A stretch of DNA of 64,000 bases from Peromyscus leucopus (GCF_004664715.2 NC_051075.1:88450709-88514708), one strand, 5' to 3'. Numbered from the stretch's first letter, positions 1-11,292 are shown. The notes: generated by a model not told the origin, from the letters alone. Program-made: numbers and translations.

Positions 1-1500
1 CTGCAACTTGTGTGTTCACCGCCACCACAAGCACAGGACTGAAAAACAACCACACAGCTCAGTGGTCCTCCCTGGACGTCGGTGCTCCCAGATCAAAGGT
101 GGCACTGGAATACATCACTCTGTGTGAGATAATTGCGTAAGTACATTATATATGCTCGCCCGGAACCATCAACATTACAGGCTTTGTGAATTAGCTGCAC
201 TTACTTCCTGGGACCTGCTGGCGCCTGGGCTGCTGTTCTGAAGCCAGTCACACTGGGCTTTCATACCTAAGATAGCTACAGAAGCAAACAAAACACAAAG
301 CCTGTCAGGAACACAAACTAATCTCTCCCAGCGGTGGCGGCGGCGGCGTTCTGGAGAAGCCAGTACCCAGCAGCAGGTGAGTGTGGAGAGGGAGGTTCAA
401 AACGCCTTTGCCCAAACTGCACTTCCCGAGGCGCCATGACTCAAACGGTTTAATGAATCAGCTCTGTCAACAGACTCCACTTTAGCCATGGCACACATCT
501 GCTCCTACCTCAGATAGGAAACCGGTTCAGGCTGGATCACCTTAGCCTCTCACTTTTCCAAAGCGTACCTAACTAAGTATCTATGCAGGGTTTTTTCAGT
601 AAGAAATTTCTTTCTCTTATTGTAATCGTCTTAGTGCCTCTTGGTAACCAAGACAGAAGGGGCACACTTGATCCTATTTTATAAACAAGAATATCCCTTG
701 ACAAAGGGATCAAGGACACTGGATAAGCTCACATTCATGAGGTCAACAGGTGGAGACCCTGGAGCAGAAGTCAGGTTTGAGAATCTAGAGCCTCTCTACA
801 GTGATTCTGTTCCAAGGGTACTTCAGTACTCTGTCCGTGAGACAGAGGCAGCAGGGGCTCAAGCTTGAGGGAAACCTGAGCTACACAGCAAGACCCTGTC
901 ACAGGAGAAAAAGAAACAGAAATGGCCAACCCTGATGACAAAAGCCTGCAGTCCCACTCTGAGAGAGTGAGGCAGGAGGATTGGGAATTGAAGGCTGCCT
1001 GGGATACTTAACAACTTGCAGTTCCAGGCAGCCTGGCCTGTGTGGCATACCTCAGGAGGCTGAGCAGCACTGCTGTGCATTTGGGGCAAGGTAGGGCTAC
1101 ATAGGAAGTTTAAAGTCAGCCTGTGCTAGATAACAAGATCCTGTCAGAACAAACAAAATATCCCTCTAGTCCAGCACAGTTAAATCATGGCTACAAAATT
1201 ACTCAGTTTGAAGACAAGATAATTTTAGCTAGAAATTGCTGACAGGAAAAAAAAAATAAAACACTTGAGAAATATATTTGAGCCAATGGTCATAATTTCA
1301 AATTTGAGCTTCTGTGATTTCATCAGTCTTGGCCAAATTATGTTTCTACAGGACATAACTATGTTTTTATTATTCCTATATCCACAGTAGCTTGCTTAGG
1401 CCTCTTCTGTCTTCCTTTTGGTTTTCTCCTTTTCCAGTTAAACCTCCACAGCTCAAGTATTAACAACAGAAAAAGAGGAAAAAAAAAAAAAAAAAACAGC
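1..1500. other. Left flank, no gene recognised
   Basis: The first 640 bases look non-repetitive. They include a short GGC run near 330-350 and a good-looking plus-strand splice donor at 376/377, but no open frame that I recognise. Bases 845-1150 read as diverged B1-type SINE remnants, with wording such as GAGGCAGGAGGATTG and GCTACATAGG. A poly(A) run lies at 1479-1496. This would be the region downstream of LYSMD2, between it and the next gene in other mammals. Confidence 0.5.
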
Positions 1501-1610
1501 AGCAGAAACATACTGCCAAGAGACTAGCCCAACTCTGAGCTGGAGAGATGGCCTCATGTGCAAGCCTGGGGAACTGAATTCAGATCTCTTGCACACATGA
1601 AAAGGGCATG

Positions 1611-1798
1611 GGGGCTGGAAGGGTGGCTCAGGGGATAAATCTCTTCCTGCTAAGCAACCTGGGGCAAACTGGATAGCTCCACTAGCTGGAATTGGTGAGT
1701 TCCAGGTTCAGAGAGAGAGAGCCTGAGTCAATAAATAAAATGTAAAGCGATAGAGGAAGACACCCGTTGTCATCTTCCAGAAACACACAAACACACGT

Positions 1799-1838
<40 letters not shown>
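1611..1838 (+). repeat. B4-type SINE ending in a (CA)n tract
   Basis: A tRNA-like head (GGGCTGGAAGGGTGGCTCAG) is followed by B1-like text and a run of CA dinucleotides at 1801-1837, then short GA-rich sequence. This head-B1-CA layout is that of rodent B4 elements. A related fragment precedes it at 1540-1605. Confidence 0.6.
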
Positions 1839-1840
<2 letters not shown>

Positions 1841-2013
1841 AGATAGAGACAGAGACAGAGAGACAGCAAGAGAGAAACACCCTATTTCAAGGGTGCTTTG
1901 AGCAACAATGAACAAAACACAAAGGATTATGTTAAGTGAGAAACAAACAAACCAACAAGACAAAAACAGCTTCCACTTCCCATCATGGCATCGACTGGCC
2001 CTCCCAAGGCTGA

Positions 2014-2388
2014 GTCTGGTAGTTTGAATGAGAATGGCCCCCAGAGGCTCACATATATGAGTTTGTGGTCACCAGATGGTGGAACTATTTGGGGAGGATT
2101 AGGAAGGTGTGGCCTTGATGGAGGAGGTGTGTCTAGGGGAGGGCTCTGAGGTTTCAGAAGCCCAGGCCATTCCCAGTTAGTTCTCTCTGTCTCATGTTTG
2201 TGGATCAACATGTGAGCCCTCAGCACCGGTTCAGCACCATGTCTGTCTGCCTGCCTGCTGCCATGTTCCCCATCATAATGGTCATGGACTCAACCATCTC
2301 AAACTGTGAACCCCCCCAAAGCTCTTTGTTCTAGATGTTGTCTTGGTCATGGTGTCTTAGCACAGCAACTGAAAAGTTACTAAGACCA
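2014..2388 (+). repeat. Rodent interspersed repeat, family not assigned
   Basis: The sequence from TAGTTTGAATGAGAATGGCC to ACAGCAACTGAAAAGTTACT matches, from memory, a common muroid interspersed repeat of about 370 bp. I cannot name the family securely. Small open frames within it are chance. Confidence 0.55.
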
Positions 2389-2844
2389 GGACCTGGGACT
2401 GCAGCCTCCACTCCACTAATACCCCAGGGCACCGGCTCCTGATGAGCAAAAGAGAGAGGTGCAAAACAAGAAGGAAAAGAATAATAGAGCAAAAGAAAGG
2501 GGACAACAGGAGCAGGCAAAAAAAAAGTCGCTTTTACTCCCCAGACATCAGGCTCTTTAGGGAATGTTGGGGAGGGGTAACGATGGGAAATTCCTGCGGA
2601 AGCCTTGTTAAACCTCATTAACCTCATTAAACTTATTTAAACTAGTAACTGAGTAGATGTCAAGACTAAAAAAATCTATCAGCTGTACATAGCTGAAAGT
2701 TTGCTGCTGTAACTTATACACGTAATAAAGACAAGATGGATTAACTGAAACAAACAACTAACTTTTAATTCAAAGGAGCAGTGATGGATGACACACTGTA
2801 AAGAGTCTGAAGTGACAGAGATAAACTCTAAATGGAATGCAGTG

Positions 2845-2965
2845 TGTCTCACACGGCTGGAGTTTTATCTGTCCTTCTGCAATCCTAGCATGTGGAAGGT
2901 AGAGACAAATGAATCAGGAGTTCAAGGTCAGCCGAGGCTATGTGAATCCCTATCTTTTGAACAAC
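2845..2965 (+). repeat. Old B1-like SINE
   Basis: Diverged B1 wording (CAATCCTAGCATGTGGAAGG, GGAGTTCAAGGTCAGCCGAGG) ends in an A/C-rich tail. It lies just beyond the LYSMD2 3' UTR. Confidence 0.5.
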
Positions 2966-3019
2966 AACAACAAAAAAATCAACTTTGTTTCCCCATTTTG
3001 AAAAGAAGAAATGAAGGCT

Positions 3020-3544
3020 CCTATGTGAAAACATAGTTTATTCTCTCATCCAGACATCTGTATTTTACTTTTACAAAATAGCAGACAAAATTTGATTCTT
3101 TACAGTAGTACAGAATATACGATATTGAAATATATATTATAGCACTTGGGTTATAAACACACAGCAAAGGCATTATCACTTCACAGCCACCATGTTTTTC
3201 ATACACTTGGAATCTCACTGGGAAATAAACATTGCTTTTGGCTTAAATATATAAATAGTCTTGGATGCTTTTTGTAGCTACAAAGGCCAGTCTAAAACTA
3301 CCGCCGTCTACAAAAGTGATAGGCTTTAGAATACAGTTTTGCTATCATGCCAGAAGAGGACGTAACTACAGGAAGCCAGAGGAACTGATCACTTCAGTGC
3401 AGCTGCGGTTGCTCTACCTATCTGTGGCTCAAAGGTGCGCGCTATGGGAGTCCAGAAGCAGCGTTACTTCCGGAACCCCCAGTCGGTGGATTCTTTAGGG
3501 TCCAGCCAGTTTGTGATGTGGGTTAGAGCGATGTCCACCAGTCA
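3020..3544 (-). other. LYSMD2: LYSMD2 3' untranslated region
   Basis: This non-repetitive stretch follows the LYSMD2 stop codon on the minus strand and ends near an AATAAA signal. The exact cleavage site is inferred; I place it within about 30 bases after the signal. A B1-like SINE begins a little further on. Confidence 0.6.
3037..3042 (-). terminator. LYSMD2: Probable LYSMD2 poly(A) signal
   Basis: TTTATT on the plus strand reads AATAAA on the minus strand, about 500 bases past the LYSMD2 stop codon. It is the first canonical signal I see in unique sequence. Other signals further downstream are not excluded. Confidence 0.55.
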
Positions 3545-3587
3545 CTAACTATGATAGAGCGAAGCAGCGTAGGGGCTTTCTTCATCC
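3545..3587 (-). CDS. LYSMD2: LYSMD2 last coding exon (exon 3)
   Basis: The minus-strand acceptor is a pyrimidine tract ending TTTTTCAG just before 3587. The first base completes the arginine codon split from exon 2. Thirteen codons follow, reading DEESPYAASLYHS, then TAG at 3545-3547. That matches the remembered C-terminus of mammalian LYSMD2 except for a conservative change. The exon is too short to appear as an open reading frame on its own. Lengths of 273, 332 and 43 nt sum to 648 nt, giving 215 residues, the length I recall for the human protein. Confidence 0.9.
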
Positions 3588-4326
3588 CTGAAAAAGAGAA
3601 ATACAGCAGAAATCAGTGTTTACAACTGTACTCAGAAACACACACATACGACCTACTATCCATTTGTCAAAGAACAGCAGAAATAGACTGACGAAGCATT
3701 ATGTGTGCCTAGGAAGCCAGGTGATGACCATGTTCAGGTGAACTTTCTTCCCTCTTCTTTCTAAGGGACACTCAATTATCAGAAGAAACAACAGCATTTG
3801 TTTACATAATATTTGAATGTATTAACGATATTCTAAGTTATATTTGTTGTCTATATTCCTCTTCTTTCTCAAAAAGATTTAAAAGCCAGGAGTGGTAGCT
3901 CATGCCAGTTGGAAGGCTGAGACAGAGGATAGCCAAGACTTTGAGGCCAACTGAACTACAATGAGACACTGTATTTATTCAAAAATAAATGAATAAATTA
4001 AAATAAAAAGGATTTGAAGTCTATATGACAACTGGTATGTATTATAAAATAGAAATTTTAAAACAAGGACTAAGAAATCAATATATTAACCATAAAAAAG
4101 ACATAGTAGTTGAACCTTGGTATCAATTTTACTTACAAAAAAAAAAAAAAAAAGGAAACAGTAGTTTGTGTCCCTTCATGAAATCATACAGAAAGAAAAA
4201 AAACCATTATACATAAAGAGAAAGGTTTGCCCTAGGGTCAAATTTAAACTGCTCAAAAGGAATCTTAGGGGAATCCTGGTCAACAGCAGCCATGTCTTGC
4301 ACAAGCATTATAAGAATCAGTATTTT

Positions 4327-4527
4327 GGGGCTGGAGAGATGGCTCAACAGTTAAGAGTACCAGCTGCTCTTCCAGAGGACCCAGGTTCAATTCCCAACAC
4401 CCACATGGCAGCTCACAACTGTCTACAGCTCCAGTTCCAGGGGATCCAGCACCCTCACACACACATGTAGGCAAAACACCAATGCACATAAAATTAAAAA
4501 TAAATACATAATAGAAAACAAAACCAG
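4327..4527 (+). repeat. B2 SINE with perfect 13-bp TSD
   Basis: The head GGGGCTGGAGAGATGGCTCA is followed by a standard B2 body and an AT-rich tail. GAATCAGTATTTT occurs immediately before it (4314-4326) and after it (4528-4540), so the insertion is recent enough to keep an exact 13-bp duplication. Confidence 0.9.
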
Positions 4528-4749
4528 GAATCAGTATTTTATGTCTTCTCCAGGGCACTGCTTCCCTTGGAGGTGTCATGAGATGCTCTAGTTCCAGTTG
4601 CTACCTCAGACTACTAGCTGGACAGCAGCACTAGGCAGAGAAGCAAATTTTTTTATGTGAAATAGCAGAGACAGAGGTAGGGTAACAGACTCAGCCCATG
4701 TAGTGGGTAGCAGCTCCACTTGGATTTCACAAAGATGCCTTTCTAGGAC

Positions 4750-5085
4750 CGAGGAGACAGATGGCTGTCTGTCCATAAAGTACTTTCTGCACAAGCATGA
4801 GGCCCTGAATTCAATCCCCAGAACCCACAGACAATGCCGGGCATGGTGGCAGATTCATAATAATCCCGGTGCTGGAGAGGCAGGGCCAGGGGTGTTCCCC
4901 AAACGGCCAACCTAGCCTATTTAGTCACTTCCAAAAGATGCAGTCTCAAAAATACAAGGTAGACAGGATCCTGAAGAAAGGCATCCAAAGTTGACCTCTG
5001 ACCACCACACTCCTGTGCATACACACACCTGCAGGCATGCACACGCACACGCACACGCACACGCACACACACACACACACACTTA
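4750..5085 (+). repeat. B4 SINE with CA-rich tail
   Basis: A tRNA-like head (CTTTCTGCACAAGCATGAGG) is followed by a B1-like middle (GCCGGGCATGGTGGCAG), then CTCTGACCACCACACTC and an alternating ACACGC/CA tract at 5041-5082. This is the usual B4 order. Confidence 0.7.
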
Positions 5086-5174
5086 CTTTCTACCATTAAG
5101 ATAGATTTTTTTTTCAAACAAGAACATCATAGAGTATTGGTCCAGACTCTGACACCTCTACCAGGAACCTTCAC

Positions 5175-5506
5175 CTGGTCTCTTCTTTGAGTTTCCTGGC
5201 TGCCTGTGTTGATTGTTTAATCTGTAAGTCAAGTCTCTGCAGGAAATCTCTAGCAGACACTTCCTCAGGCTGCGCAGGTTCGGGGTCTGGGTCCTGTGGG
5301 CTGGGAGGGGGCAGTTCTTCCCCAGCCGACACAGGCTCCTCCTCATGACAAAAACTGCTGTCAACAGTTTCCTTTTCTGGAGAATCAATGGAGTTAAGTC
5401 CATTAAAGAGCAGAGGCTTCTCTGATAGAATCGGGATGCTCAAGGTCTTCTTCAGAAATATACAGTCATTAGTAAACAGTTTATTGGCCCTTTTAATCTG
5501 TTCCAT
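5175..5506 (-). CDS. LYSMD2: LYSMD2 exon 2
   Basis: LYSMD2 is a small LysM-domain protein of unknown biochemical role. This exon opens directly with ATG after a minus-strand acceptor TTTTAG and reads MEQIKRANKLFTNDCIFLKK, the second half of the LysM fold. A Pro/Glu-rich linker (ELPPPSPQDPDPEPAQPEE) and a conserved helical stretch (SARDFLQRLDLQIKQSTQAA) follow. It ends in ACCAG with donor GTGAAG at 5174. Its upstream phase is 0 and its downstream phase 2, matching exons 1 and 3. Because it starts with an in-frame Met, a transcript from another first exon could encode a truncated protein of about 124 residues. Confidence 0.95.
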
Positions 5507-5614
5507 CTAAAACACACAAAAAGAAAAAGAAACACAGAGTTAAATACAACTAAGTTCCAGAGCTGAACTTAATATAAACATGGGACTGTACATATTCAGA
5601 AACAATTGTGTGCA

Positions 5615-5960
5615 ATGCTGTGCTGGCTAGTTTTACGGCAACTTGGCACAGGCTAGAGTCATTTGGGAAGAGGGACTCTCAATTGACAAAATGCTTCCAT
5701 CAGACTTTCCCATAGACAGTCTGTAGTACATTTTCTTGATTAGTGATTGATGTAGGTGGGCCCATCCCACAGGGGTAGTGCCACCCCTAGGCAGGTGGTC
5801 CTGGATGACAGAAGCAGGCTGAGGAAGCCATGAGGACCAAGTCAGTAAGCAGCGCTCCTCCATGGCTTCTGATCAGTTCCTGCCTCCAGTCCCTGGCCTG
5901 CCTCCTTTTGAGGATGAAGCATAACCTGAAATCGACCAAGTTGCTTTTGATCATGGTGTT
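5615..5960 (+). mobile_element. URR1-like rodent DNA transposon remnant
   Basis: It starts TGTGCTGGCTAGTTTTACGG and continues through GATTGATGTAGGTGGGCCCA and GTGGTCCTGGATGACAGAAG, the text of the short rodent hAT-type repeat I know as URR1 (name from memory). Bases 5766-5865 recur at 97% identity at 6922-7021. Another partial copy lies at 12466-12550. Confidence 0.6.
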
Positions 5961-6079
5961 TATCACAGCAATAAAAACTCTTCGGCAAATGCTTTCTCTG
6001 CATTCTAGAATCTTTCCCTCTGCAGGGAACTCCTGTTATTTCAAAAATAACATGAAAGTCATTTCCTCCTTTACAAGCA

Positions 6080-6355
6080 GATTTGTTTGTTTTGTTGGGG
6101 GCTTTTTGTTGTTTGTTTGTTTGTTTGGGGTTTGGGGAGGGTTGTTTGTCTGTTTGAGATGGGATCTCATGTCACCCAGGTTGGCCTTGAACTCACTATG
6201 AAGCTGAGCATGACTGAACTGAACTTCTGACTCTGTCCCCACCCCCCTGGTGCTAACATCAGGTGACACCATAGCTGGTTTATATAATGCTGGGGATCAG
6301 ACCTGGAGCCTCACAAATGCTAGACAAGCACTCTACCAACTGAGCCCATCCCTGC
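6080..6355 (-). repeat. B1- and ID-like SINE remnants, minus orientation
   Basis: A T/G-rich stretch is followed by GAGATGGGATCTCATGTCAC and CCAGGTTGGCCTTGAACTC, a reversed B1. An ID-like piece follows (CTAGACAAGCACTCTACCAA). The (TTTG)n run is the complement of an A-rich tail. Confidence 0.55.
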
Positions 6356-6479
6356 CCTCTACAGGCAGCTTCTAACAATTACTATTTCCTCGATTAGACA
6401 CCTTTTACTATCAGCGGCCCTTAACCACTGAAACACAAAGATGTAGAATTTTTATCATTTATTTGTTCATTCAAAACAC

Positions 6480-6722
6480 ACTTTTTTATTATTTTGTGTG
6501 AATGGGTGTTTTTTTGTTTTGTTTGTTTGTTTGTTTTTTTTTTTTTTTTGCCTGTGTGTATGTATGTCTGTGTACCACATGCAAGCAGTTCCCTAGAGGC
6601 CAGAAGAGGGCATGAGATCCTGTGAAACTACCATTACAGAAGGCTGTGAGCCACCATGTGGGTGCTGGGGAATCAAACCCAGGTCATCTGGAAGAATAGC
6701 TGCTGAGCCATCTCTCCAGCCC
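6480..6722 (-). repeat. B2 SINE, minus orientation
   Basis: A poly(T) and T/G tract at 6510-6550 precedes reversed B2 text ending GCTGAGCCATCTCTCCAGCC at 6720. This is the complement of the usual B2 head. Confidence 0.75.
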
Positions 6723-6744
6723 CTTTAGGACTAACTTAATTCCT

Positions 6745-7021
6745 TTTTTTTTTTTTAAGATTTATTTATTTATTATGTATATAGTGTTCTGCCTGCATGT
6801 ATCCCTGCAGGCCATAAGAGGGCACCAGATCTCATTAAAGACAGTTGTGAGCCACCATGTGGTTGCTGGGAATTGAACTCAGGACCTCTGAAAGAGTAGG
6901 CTGTGCTCTTAACCCCTGAGCCCCACAGGGGTAGTGCCACCCCTAGGCAGGTGGTCCTGGATGACAGAAGCAGGCTGAGGAAGCCATGAGGGACAAGCCA
7001 GTAAGCAGCGCTCCTCCATGG
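6745..7021 (-). repeat. Chimeric SINE plus URR1 retro-insertion
   Basis: A reversed B2/B3-type SINE (poly(T) from 6745, body to about 6920) runs directly into 100 bases nearly identical (3 differences by eye) to 5766-5865. The compound is flanked by TAACTTAATTC on both sides, at about 6732-6742 and 7025-7035. That layout suggests the SINE and the URR1 piece were inserted together, with the URR1 piece at the 5' end of the minus-strand retrotranscript. Confidence 0.6.
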
Positions 7022-7027
7022 AATTAA

Positions 7028-7061
7028 CTTAATTCTTATTTGAACTTAATTCTTATTTGAA
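7028..7061. repeat. 17-bp tandem duplication
   Basis: CTTAATTCTTATTTGAA is present twice in perfect tandem, directly after the chimeric insertion and overlapping its right target duplication. Confidence 0.85.
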
Positions 7062-7313
7062 CATTTCCGTTACCTGGCTTTTTAAAAGTCTTTCTATTGA
7101 TACACTCTTACTTGTAGAGGGATCCCAATATCTCTGGAATTCTGCTTGGTAAATTAATAGGCCCAGGAAGTGGTAGAGACATGTGTCTGAGCAGAATGTC
7201 AAAGAATGTTGTAGGTTAGAGCTACAACCATGGAAAAGGGCCTCTCAAAGACAGTGGGCTCCGGTTTTTATCCTTCTGACTTCAAATGGGCCTTAAGGAA
7301 TTAGTACCTGAAG

Positions 7314-7650
7314 GTCTGCAGAGATGGCTCAGTGGTTAAGAGCACTGATTGTTCTTCCAGAAGTCCTGAGTTCAATTCCTAGTACCCACATGGCAGCTCA
7401 CAACTGTCTGAAACTCCAAGATCCAACACCCTCACACATGCAGGCAAAACACCAGTGCACATAAAATAAAAATAAACTACTTTAAAAAAAAAATGTCAGG
7501 TGGTGGTGGTGCACGCCTTTAATCCCAGCACTGGATGCAGAGCCAGGCGGATCTCTGTGAGTTCGAGGCCAGCCTGGTCTACAGAGTGAGTTCTAGGAAA
7601 GGTGCAAAGCTACACAGAGAAACCCTGTCTCAAAAAACCCCCAAGGGAAA
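7314..7650 (+). repeat. B2 SINE followed by B1 SINE
   Basis: A B2 (about 7314-7493, GAGATGGCTCAGTGGTTAAG to a poly(A) tail) is followed directly by a B1 (about 7494-7650, GCACGCCTTTAATCCCAGCA to CAAAGCTACACAGAGAAACC). The B1 has the tail wording typical of cricetids. Confidence 0.85.
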
Positions 7651-7739
7651 AAAAAAGAATTAGTACCTGCGGGTCAGGTAAGAAAAGGAGATAGGGGACA
7701 TTATACAAATAGTGTATCATTCTTTTACCCTACAGAGTT

Positions 7740-8060
7740 TAGTGTGAGTACTCAAAATAGCCAAGTTATGTAACTGGTATAAGACCATCAATAGATGAAT
7801 GGCTAGGATACAGAAACGTGGTATTTATGCACAATGGAGTTTTATTCAACCATAAGGAAAAAACAAATCATGTCATTTGCAGGAATGGAACTTGGAGGTC
7901 CTCACGTAAAGAGAAATAAGCCAGACTCAGAAAGACAAATATGCCCCATGCAGATTCAAAAGGAGAAAGACATGGAAACAGAAGAGGGAAGAAAAGGCCC
8001 AGCAAGAGAGAACAGGGGACAGGAGAGGGGAATGAGAAGGGAATATGATCAAAGTACACT
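7740..8060 (+). mobile_element. LINE-1 fragment (ORF2 end / 3' region)
   Basis: Phrases such as GATGAATGGCTAGGATACAG, TTTGCAGGAATGGAACTTGG and CCAGACTCAGAAAGACAAAT match the distal ORF2 coding region of rodent LINE-1 as I remember it. Frames are broken and it is not a working copy. Confidence 0.6.
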
Positions 8061-8394
8061 GTGTGAGTGCATGAAAATGTCAGAGGTTTTGTACCATTAG
8101 CATATGATCATAAAAAAATGAGATTAAAAGGGTTTTCAAAAAGTAATGCTCTTGATTATATTCTTCACGAGCAATGGCTTGCACCAACAGCACTGTTGCC
8201 AGACTCGGTTTACCTAATGTCAAAGTGTGGCACTAGCCACGCAAAGAGCACCAATTCTGCTGCAGAGAAAGTGGCACAGCTTGGGAACAACAAGCGTCCA
8301 GCCATGGTAAAGAAACTGGAATTCACTGCATCCTGCCGCTCCGCTAAGGTCAAGTGTAGAAGCTGGAGTTCATTTGGAATGTGCTAAGAAGCCC

Positions 8395-8800
8395 TTGGAC
8401 AGGCGTGGTGATACAAAATCTGTAGTCTCAGTGCTGGGGGCCAAGGAAGGAAGAACCCTGCAACCTCAAGGCTAGCCCTGGCTACATACACTGTGGGGTT
8501 GGGGCTAGCCTATGATACACAGTGAAACTGTCTCAAAAAAAGTGAGAGTGGGGTGGGAGGGGGAGGGTATAGTTCAGTTGATAGAGTTTTTGTTAGCATG
8601 CTTGAGTCCTAGGTACAGTCTCCAGCGATGTTTCTAGTAGGCACAGTGGCACATGTCTGTAATCCTAGAACATGTGTATCTGTAACCTCAGCACTTGGGA
8701 GGTGAAGGATTGGAAGTTCAAGCCCACACTAGCTGCATAAACCACAGTTGAGTTTGAGCCTGGGATACATGAGACCCTGTCTCAATAATCCAACAAAACA
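8395..8800 (+). repeat. Cluster of old B1/ID-type SINEs
   Basis: A diverged B1 (8395-8540) is followed by an ID-like piece (ATAGTTCAGTTGATAGAG) and a second diverged B1 ending in a (CAAAA)n tail near 8800. Confidence 0.5.
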
Positions 8801-9904
8801 AAACAAAACAAAAAGATAGTTCCTGAAGGGTGAAAGAGGGAGAGATGTGATCTAATTATAGTTAAAGATCATCAGTTATAAACAAAAATCAACCACTCTG
8901 GAGTTGTGGGGATCTTCACAGCAGTAGCTGTGTAACTGGATAGTCCAGGCCACAGAAGATGCTCTACCTTGTGAGGAATGCTTTCTATTTCCATCTGAAT
9001 ACAGGTCTGGAAATTTCACCTCACAGGAAAGTAAGACAGCTCATGATCCAGCCAAGGAAGAGCTGGAAATCTCATTTCCACAGGTCCCTGGCTCCTCCTC
9101 ACGGCCATTCAATCCTGGGAACAGAAAGTGTGACCTTTCAAAGTGACACAGAATGAGTTTCTGTTTCTCAGGAAAGGGAGGTTTAGCAATGGAACACTTT
9201 CACTTTCATCCTCTCCTAGCCAGGTGTGAGCAGTGTGACCCAATGCGACCAGCCTACCACCTGCTCACTAAGAAACAGACTGGAAAAAGCCATGCAATGA
9301 TTATCTCTGTAAATAGTAAATAATTATCTGTGACATGTTCCATTCCAGGTGTTAGTGGAAACCAGAACCTTCCCATCACCATGTGTCCATGGAGGAAAAG
9401 GTAGCTTGTTTGTCCTTCCTCATTCTCAAAAGAATATATGAAATCCACTCACAGGAAATGCCCCCAAAAGGTAAATATATGTCAGAATATATATTATCCA
9501 TCTCCTGGAACTGGAGAACGGTGAGTGAGTGAAATGAGTCTGGAGCTATCTTTGGGGTGAAAGAACTTTCTGAAATTGAACGGTGTCAAGGACTTCACAA
9601 TTGTAAACTTATTAAACATAAATGGGTGAATTTTGTGCTCTGTAATTATACCTCAGGGACAGTGTTTGAGGGGGGGGGGACATGAAAAACTATTAAAACC
9701 CCAAATTACAGGTTACCCCGCCATCCCCTTCATCTGGGTGCCACTAGGACAGTTAACCTGGACCACATAGTTCAGCCTGACTCCCAGGACTCCTCTTCCT
9801 GACCACACCACATTCTCCCAGCCAGGGAAGTTTTATGTAGGGACATGCGCAGCAACTCAGCTTAGCAGCTAAATGGACCCGAGGGATGACGACCTGGGGC
9901 TAAA

Positions 9905-10015
9905 TCTGATTGAAGCTAGACACGGTGGCGCATTATCGCGGCACTCAGGCGGCAGAAGCAGGGAGATCAACTTCAGCATTTCTCTGATACAGAGTGAGTT
10001 CTAGACTCTGTCAAA
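9905..10015 (+). repeat. Old B1-like SINE
   Basis: GACACGGTGGCGCATTATCG and GGCGGCAGAAGCAGGGAGAT are decayed B1 wording. A G-run lies upstream at 9671-9679. Confidence 0.45.
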
Positions 10016-10489
10016 GAAGGAGGGGGCGGATGCAAATACATCTCCTTTGCTGCCTCCTTCCTATTTGTAGTTCCTATGCTGCCCTCTAGTTTTTCCAAGG
10101 TCCCCAAATAAAATATTCTAAGTGGTAACTGAGAGCGCTGACCAATGTCCCCAGGAGGCTTAGACACAGCAGGGAGGGGCCGGGATGCTGGAAAAAAACA
10201 ATAGCTGAATCGAGAGCCAGAGCGAAGGAAGGGGACTGCGTGTCTCCGTAGAAACAAACACAGCCAGGGACATTCCAGCCCCAGCAAGCTTCTGTCTGAG
10301 GCTCAGGCAGCAGTTAATGGTTTTCTCAAGCAGCCCCCCCCCAATGGTTTCGGTTTCCCAGAACCACTTCCTCAAACTCTAGTAGAGATGCCTAAATGAG
10401 TGTGACACTCACCACTGGAGGAGGGGAGAGCACACACCAACAGAGCACCCCAGCAGCCGCAGCTGGGAGACAGAAATGGTCTTTCCCTG

Positions 10490-10819
10490 TGGAATGGCTC
10501 ACGCCCACAACCCCAAGCGCCGAAATGGAGGCAGGAGGATCAGGAGTTCAAGGCCAGTGTGGGCCACGTAGTAATTTCAAGAATAGCTGGGGCTACCTGA
10601 CATCTTATCTCAAAAGAAACAAAAAACGAGGGTCTACAAGATGGCTCAGTAGTTAATGGCACTTGCCACCAAGTAAGACCACCTCAAATGGATCTCTGGG
10701 ACCCACGTGATGAAAAGAGAGAACTGACTCCTGTAAGTTGAACTCTGACCTCCACTCACACACAGAGGTGCATGTCATACCTCCCCCCACAACCCAAAGA
10801 AGTAAATGCCATTTGATAT

Positions 10820-10862
<43 letters not shown>

Positions 10863-11058
10863 TTTTATGTGTATTGCCTGCATGTATACATGTGCACCAG
10901 GTGCATGCCTGATGCCCAAGGAGGTCGGAAGACGGTATCAGATCTCCTAGAACTACATAGAGATGGTTGTGAGTCATCATGTGTGTGCTGACAAACAAAC
11001 CCAGGTCCTCTGCAAGAGCAACAAGTGTTCTTAACCACTGGGCCGTCTCTCCAGCCCC
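10490..11058. repeat. SINE cluster with (TTTA)n microsatellite
   Basis: A diverged plus-strand B1 (10490-10620) is followed by a B4/B2-like piece (about 10627-10800). A minus-strand B2/B3 follows, whose A-rich tail has expanded to (TTTA)n at about 10817-10866. It ends in the reversed B2 head CTCTCCAGCCCC near 11057. Confidence 0.7.
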
Positions 11059-11241
11059 ACTAATCAATTCTTGCAGTTCATATCTTCAGCAGGCTGTGTG
11101 TCCTCTCATAGTCCCAACCCAGGATCCTACCTTCCAGGACCTGCTTAACTCCTGGGGCAAAAATCTCATTCCAGTCCGACTTTCTGTGGATTGGGTCCAC
11201 ATGCATATGGAAGACCCATCAAGTGCCCAGGCGTCTAGCAC

Positions 11242-11292
11242 GGGCCTCAAATAATCCAGGGCCTCAAATAATCCAGGGCCTCAAATAATCCA
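11242..11292. repeat. 17-bp unit in three tandem copies
   Basis: GGGCCTCAAATAATCCA occurs three times head to tail without change. Confidence 0.95.

Larger units (their letters stand above)
3588..5174 (-). other. LYSMD2: LYSMD2 intron 2
   Basis: The intron begins GTGAAG at 5174 and ends TTTTTCAG at 3588. It contains a B1-like SINE with an A-rich tail near 3888-4010, a poly(A) run at 4137-4153, a B2 at 4327-4527 and a B4 with an (AC/GC)n tail at about 4750-5085. The rest looks unique. Confidence 0.85.

Noticed and set aside
8067..8387. Plus-strand frame of 106 codons
   Set aside because: I find no recognisable domain. It begins next to a LINE-1 fragment and has no splice or promoter support.
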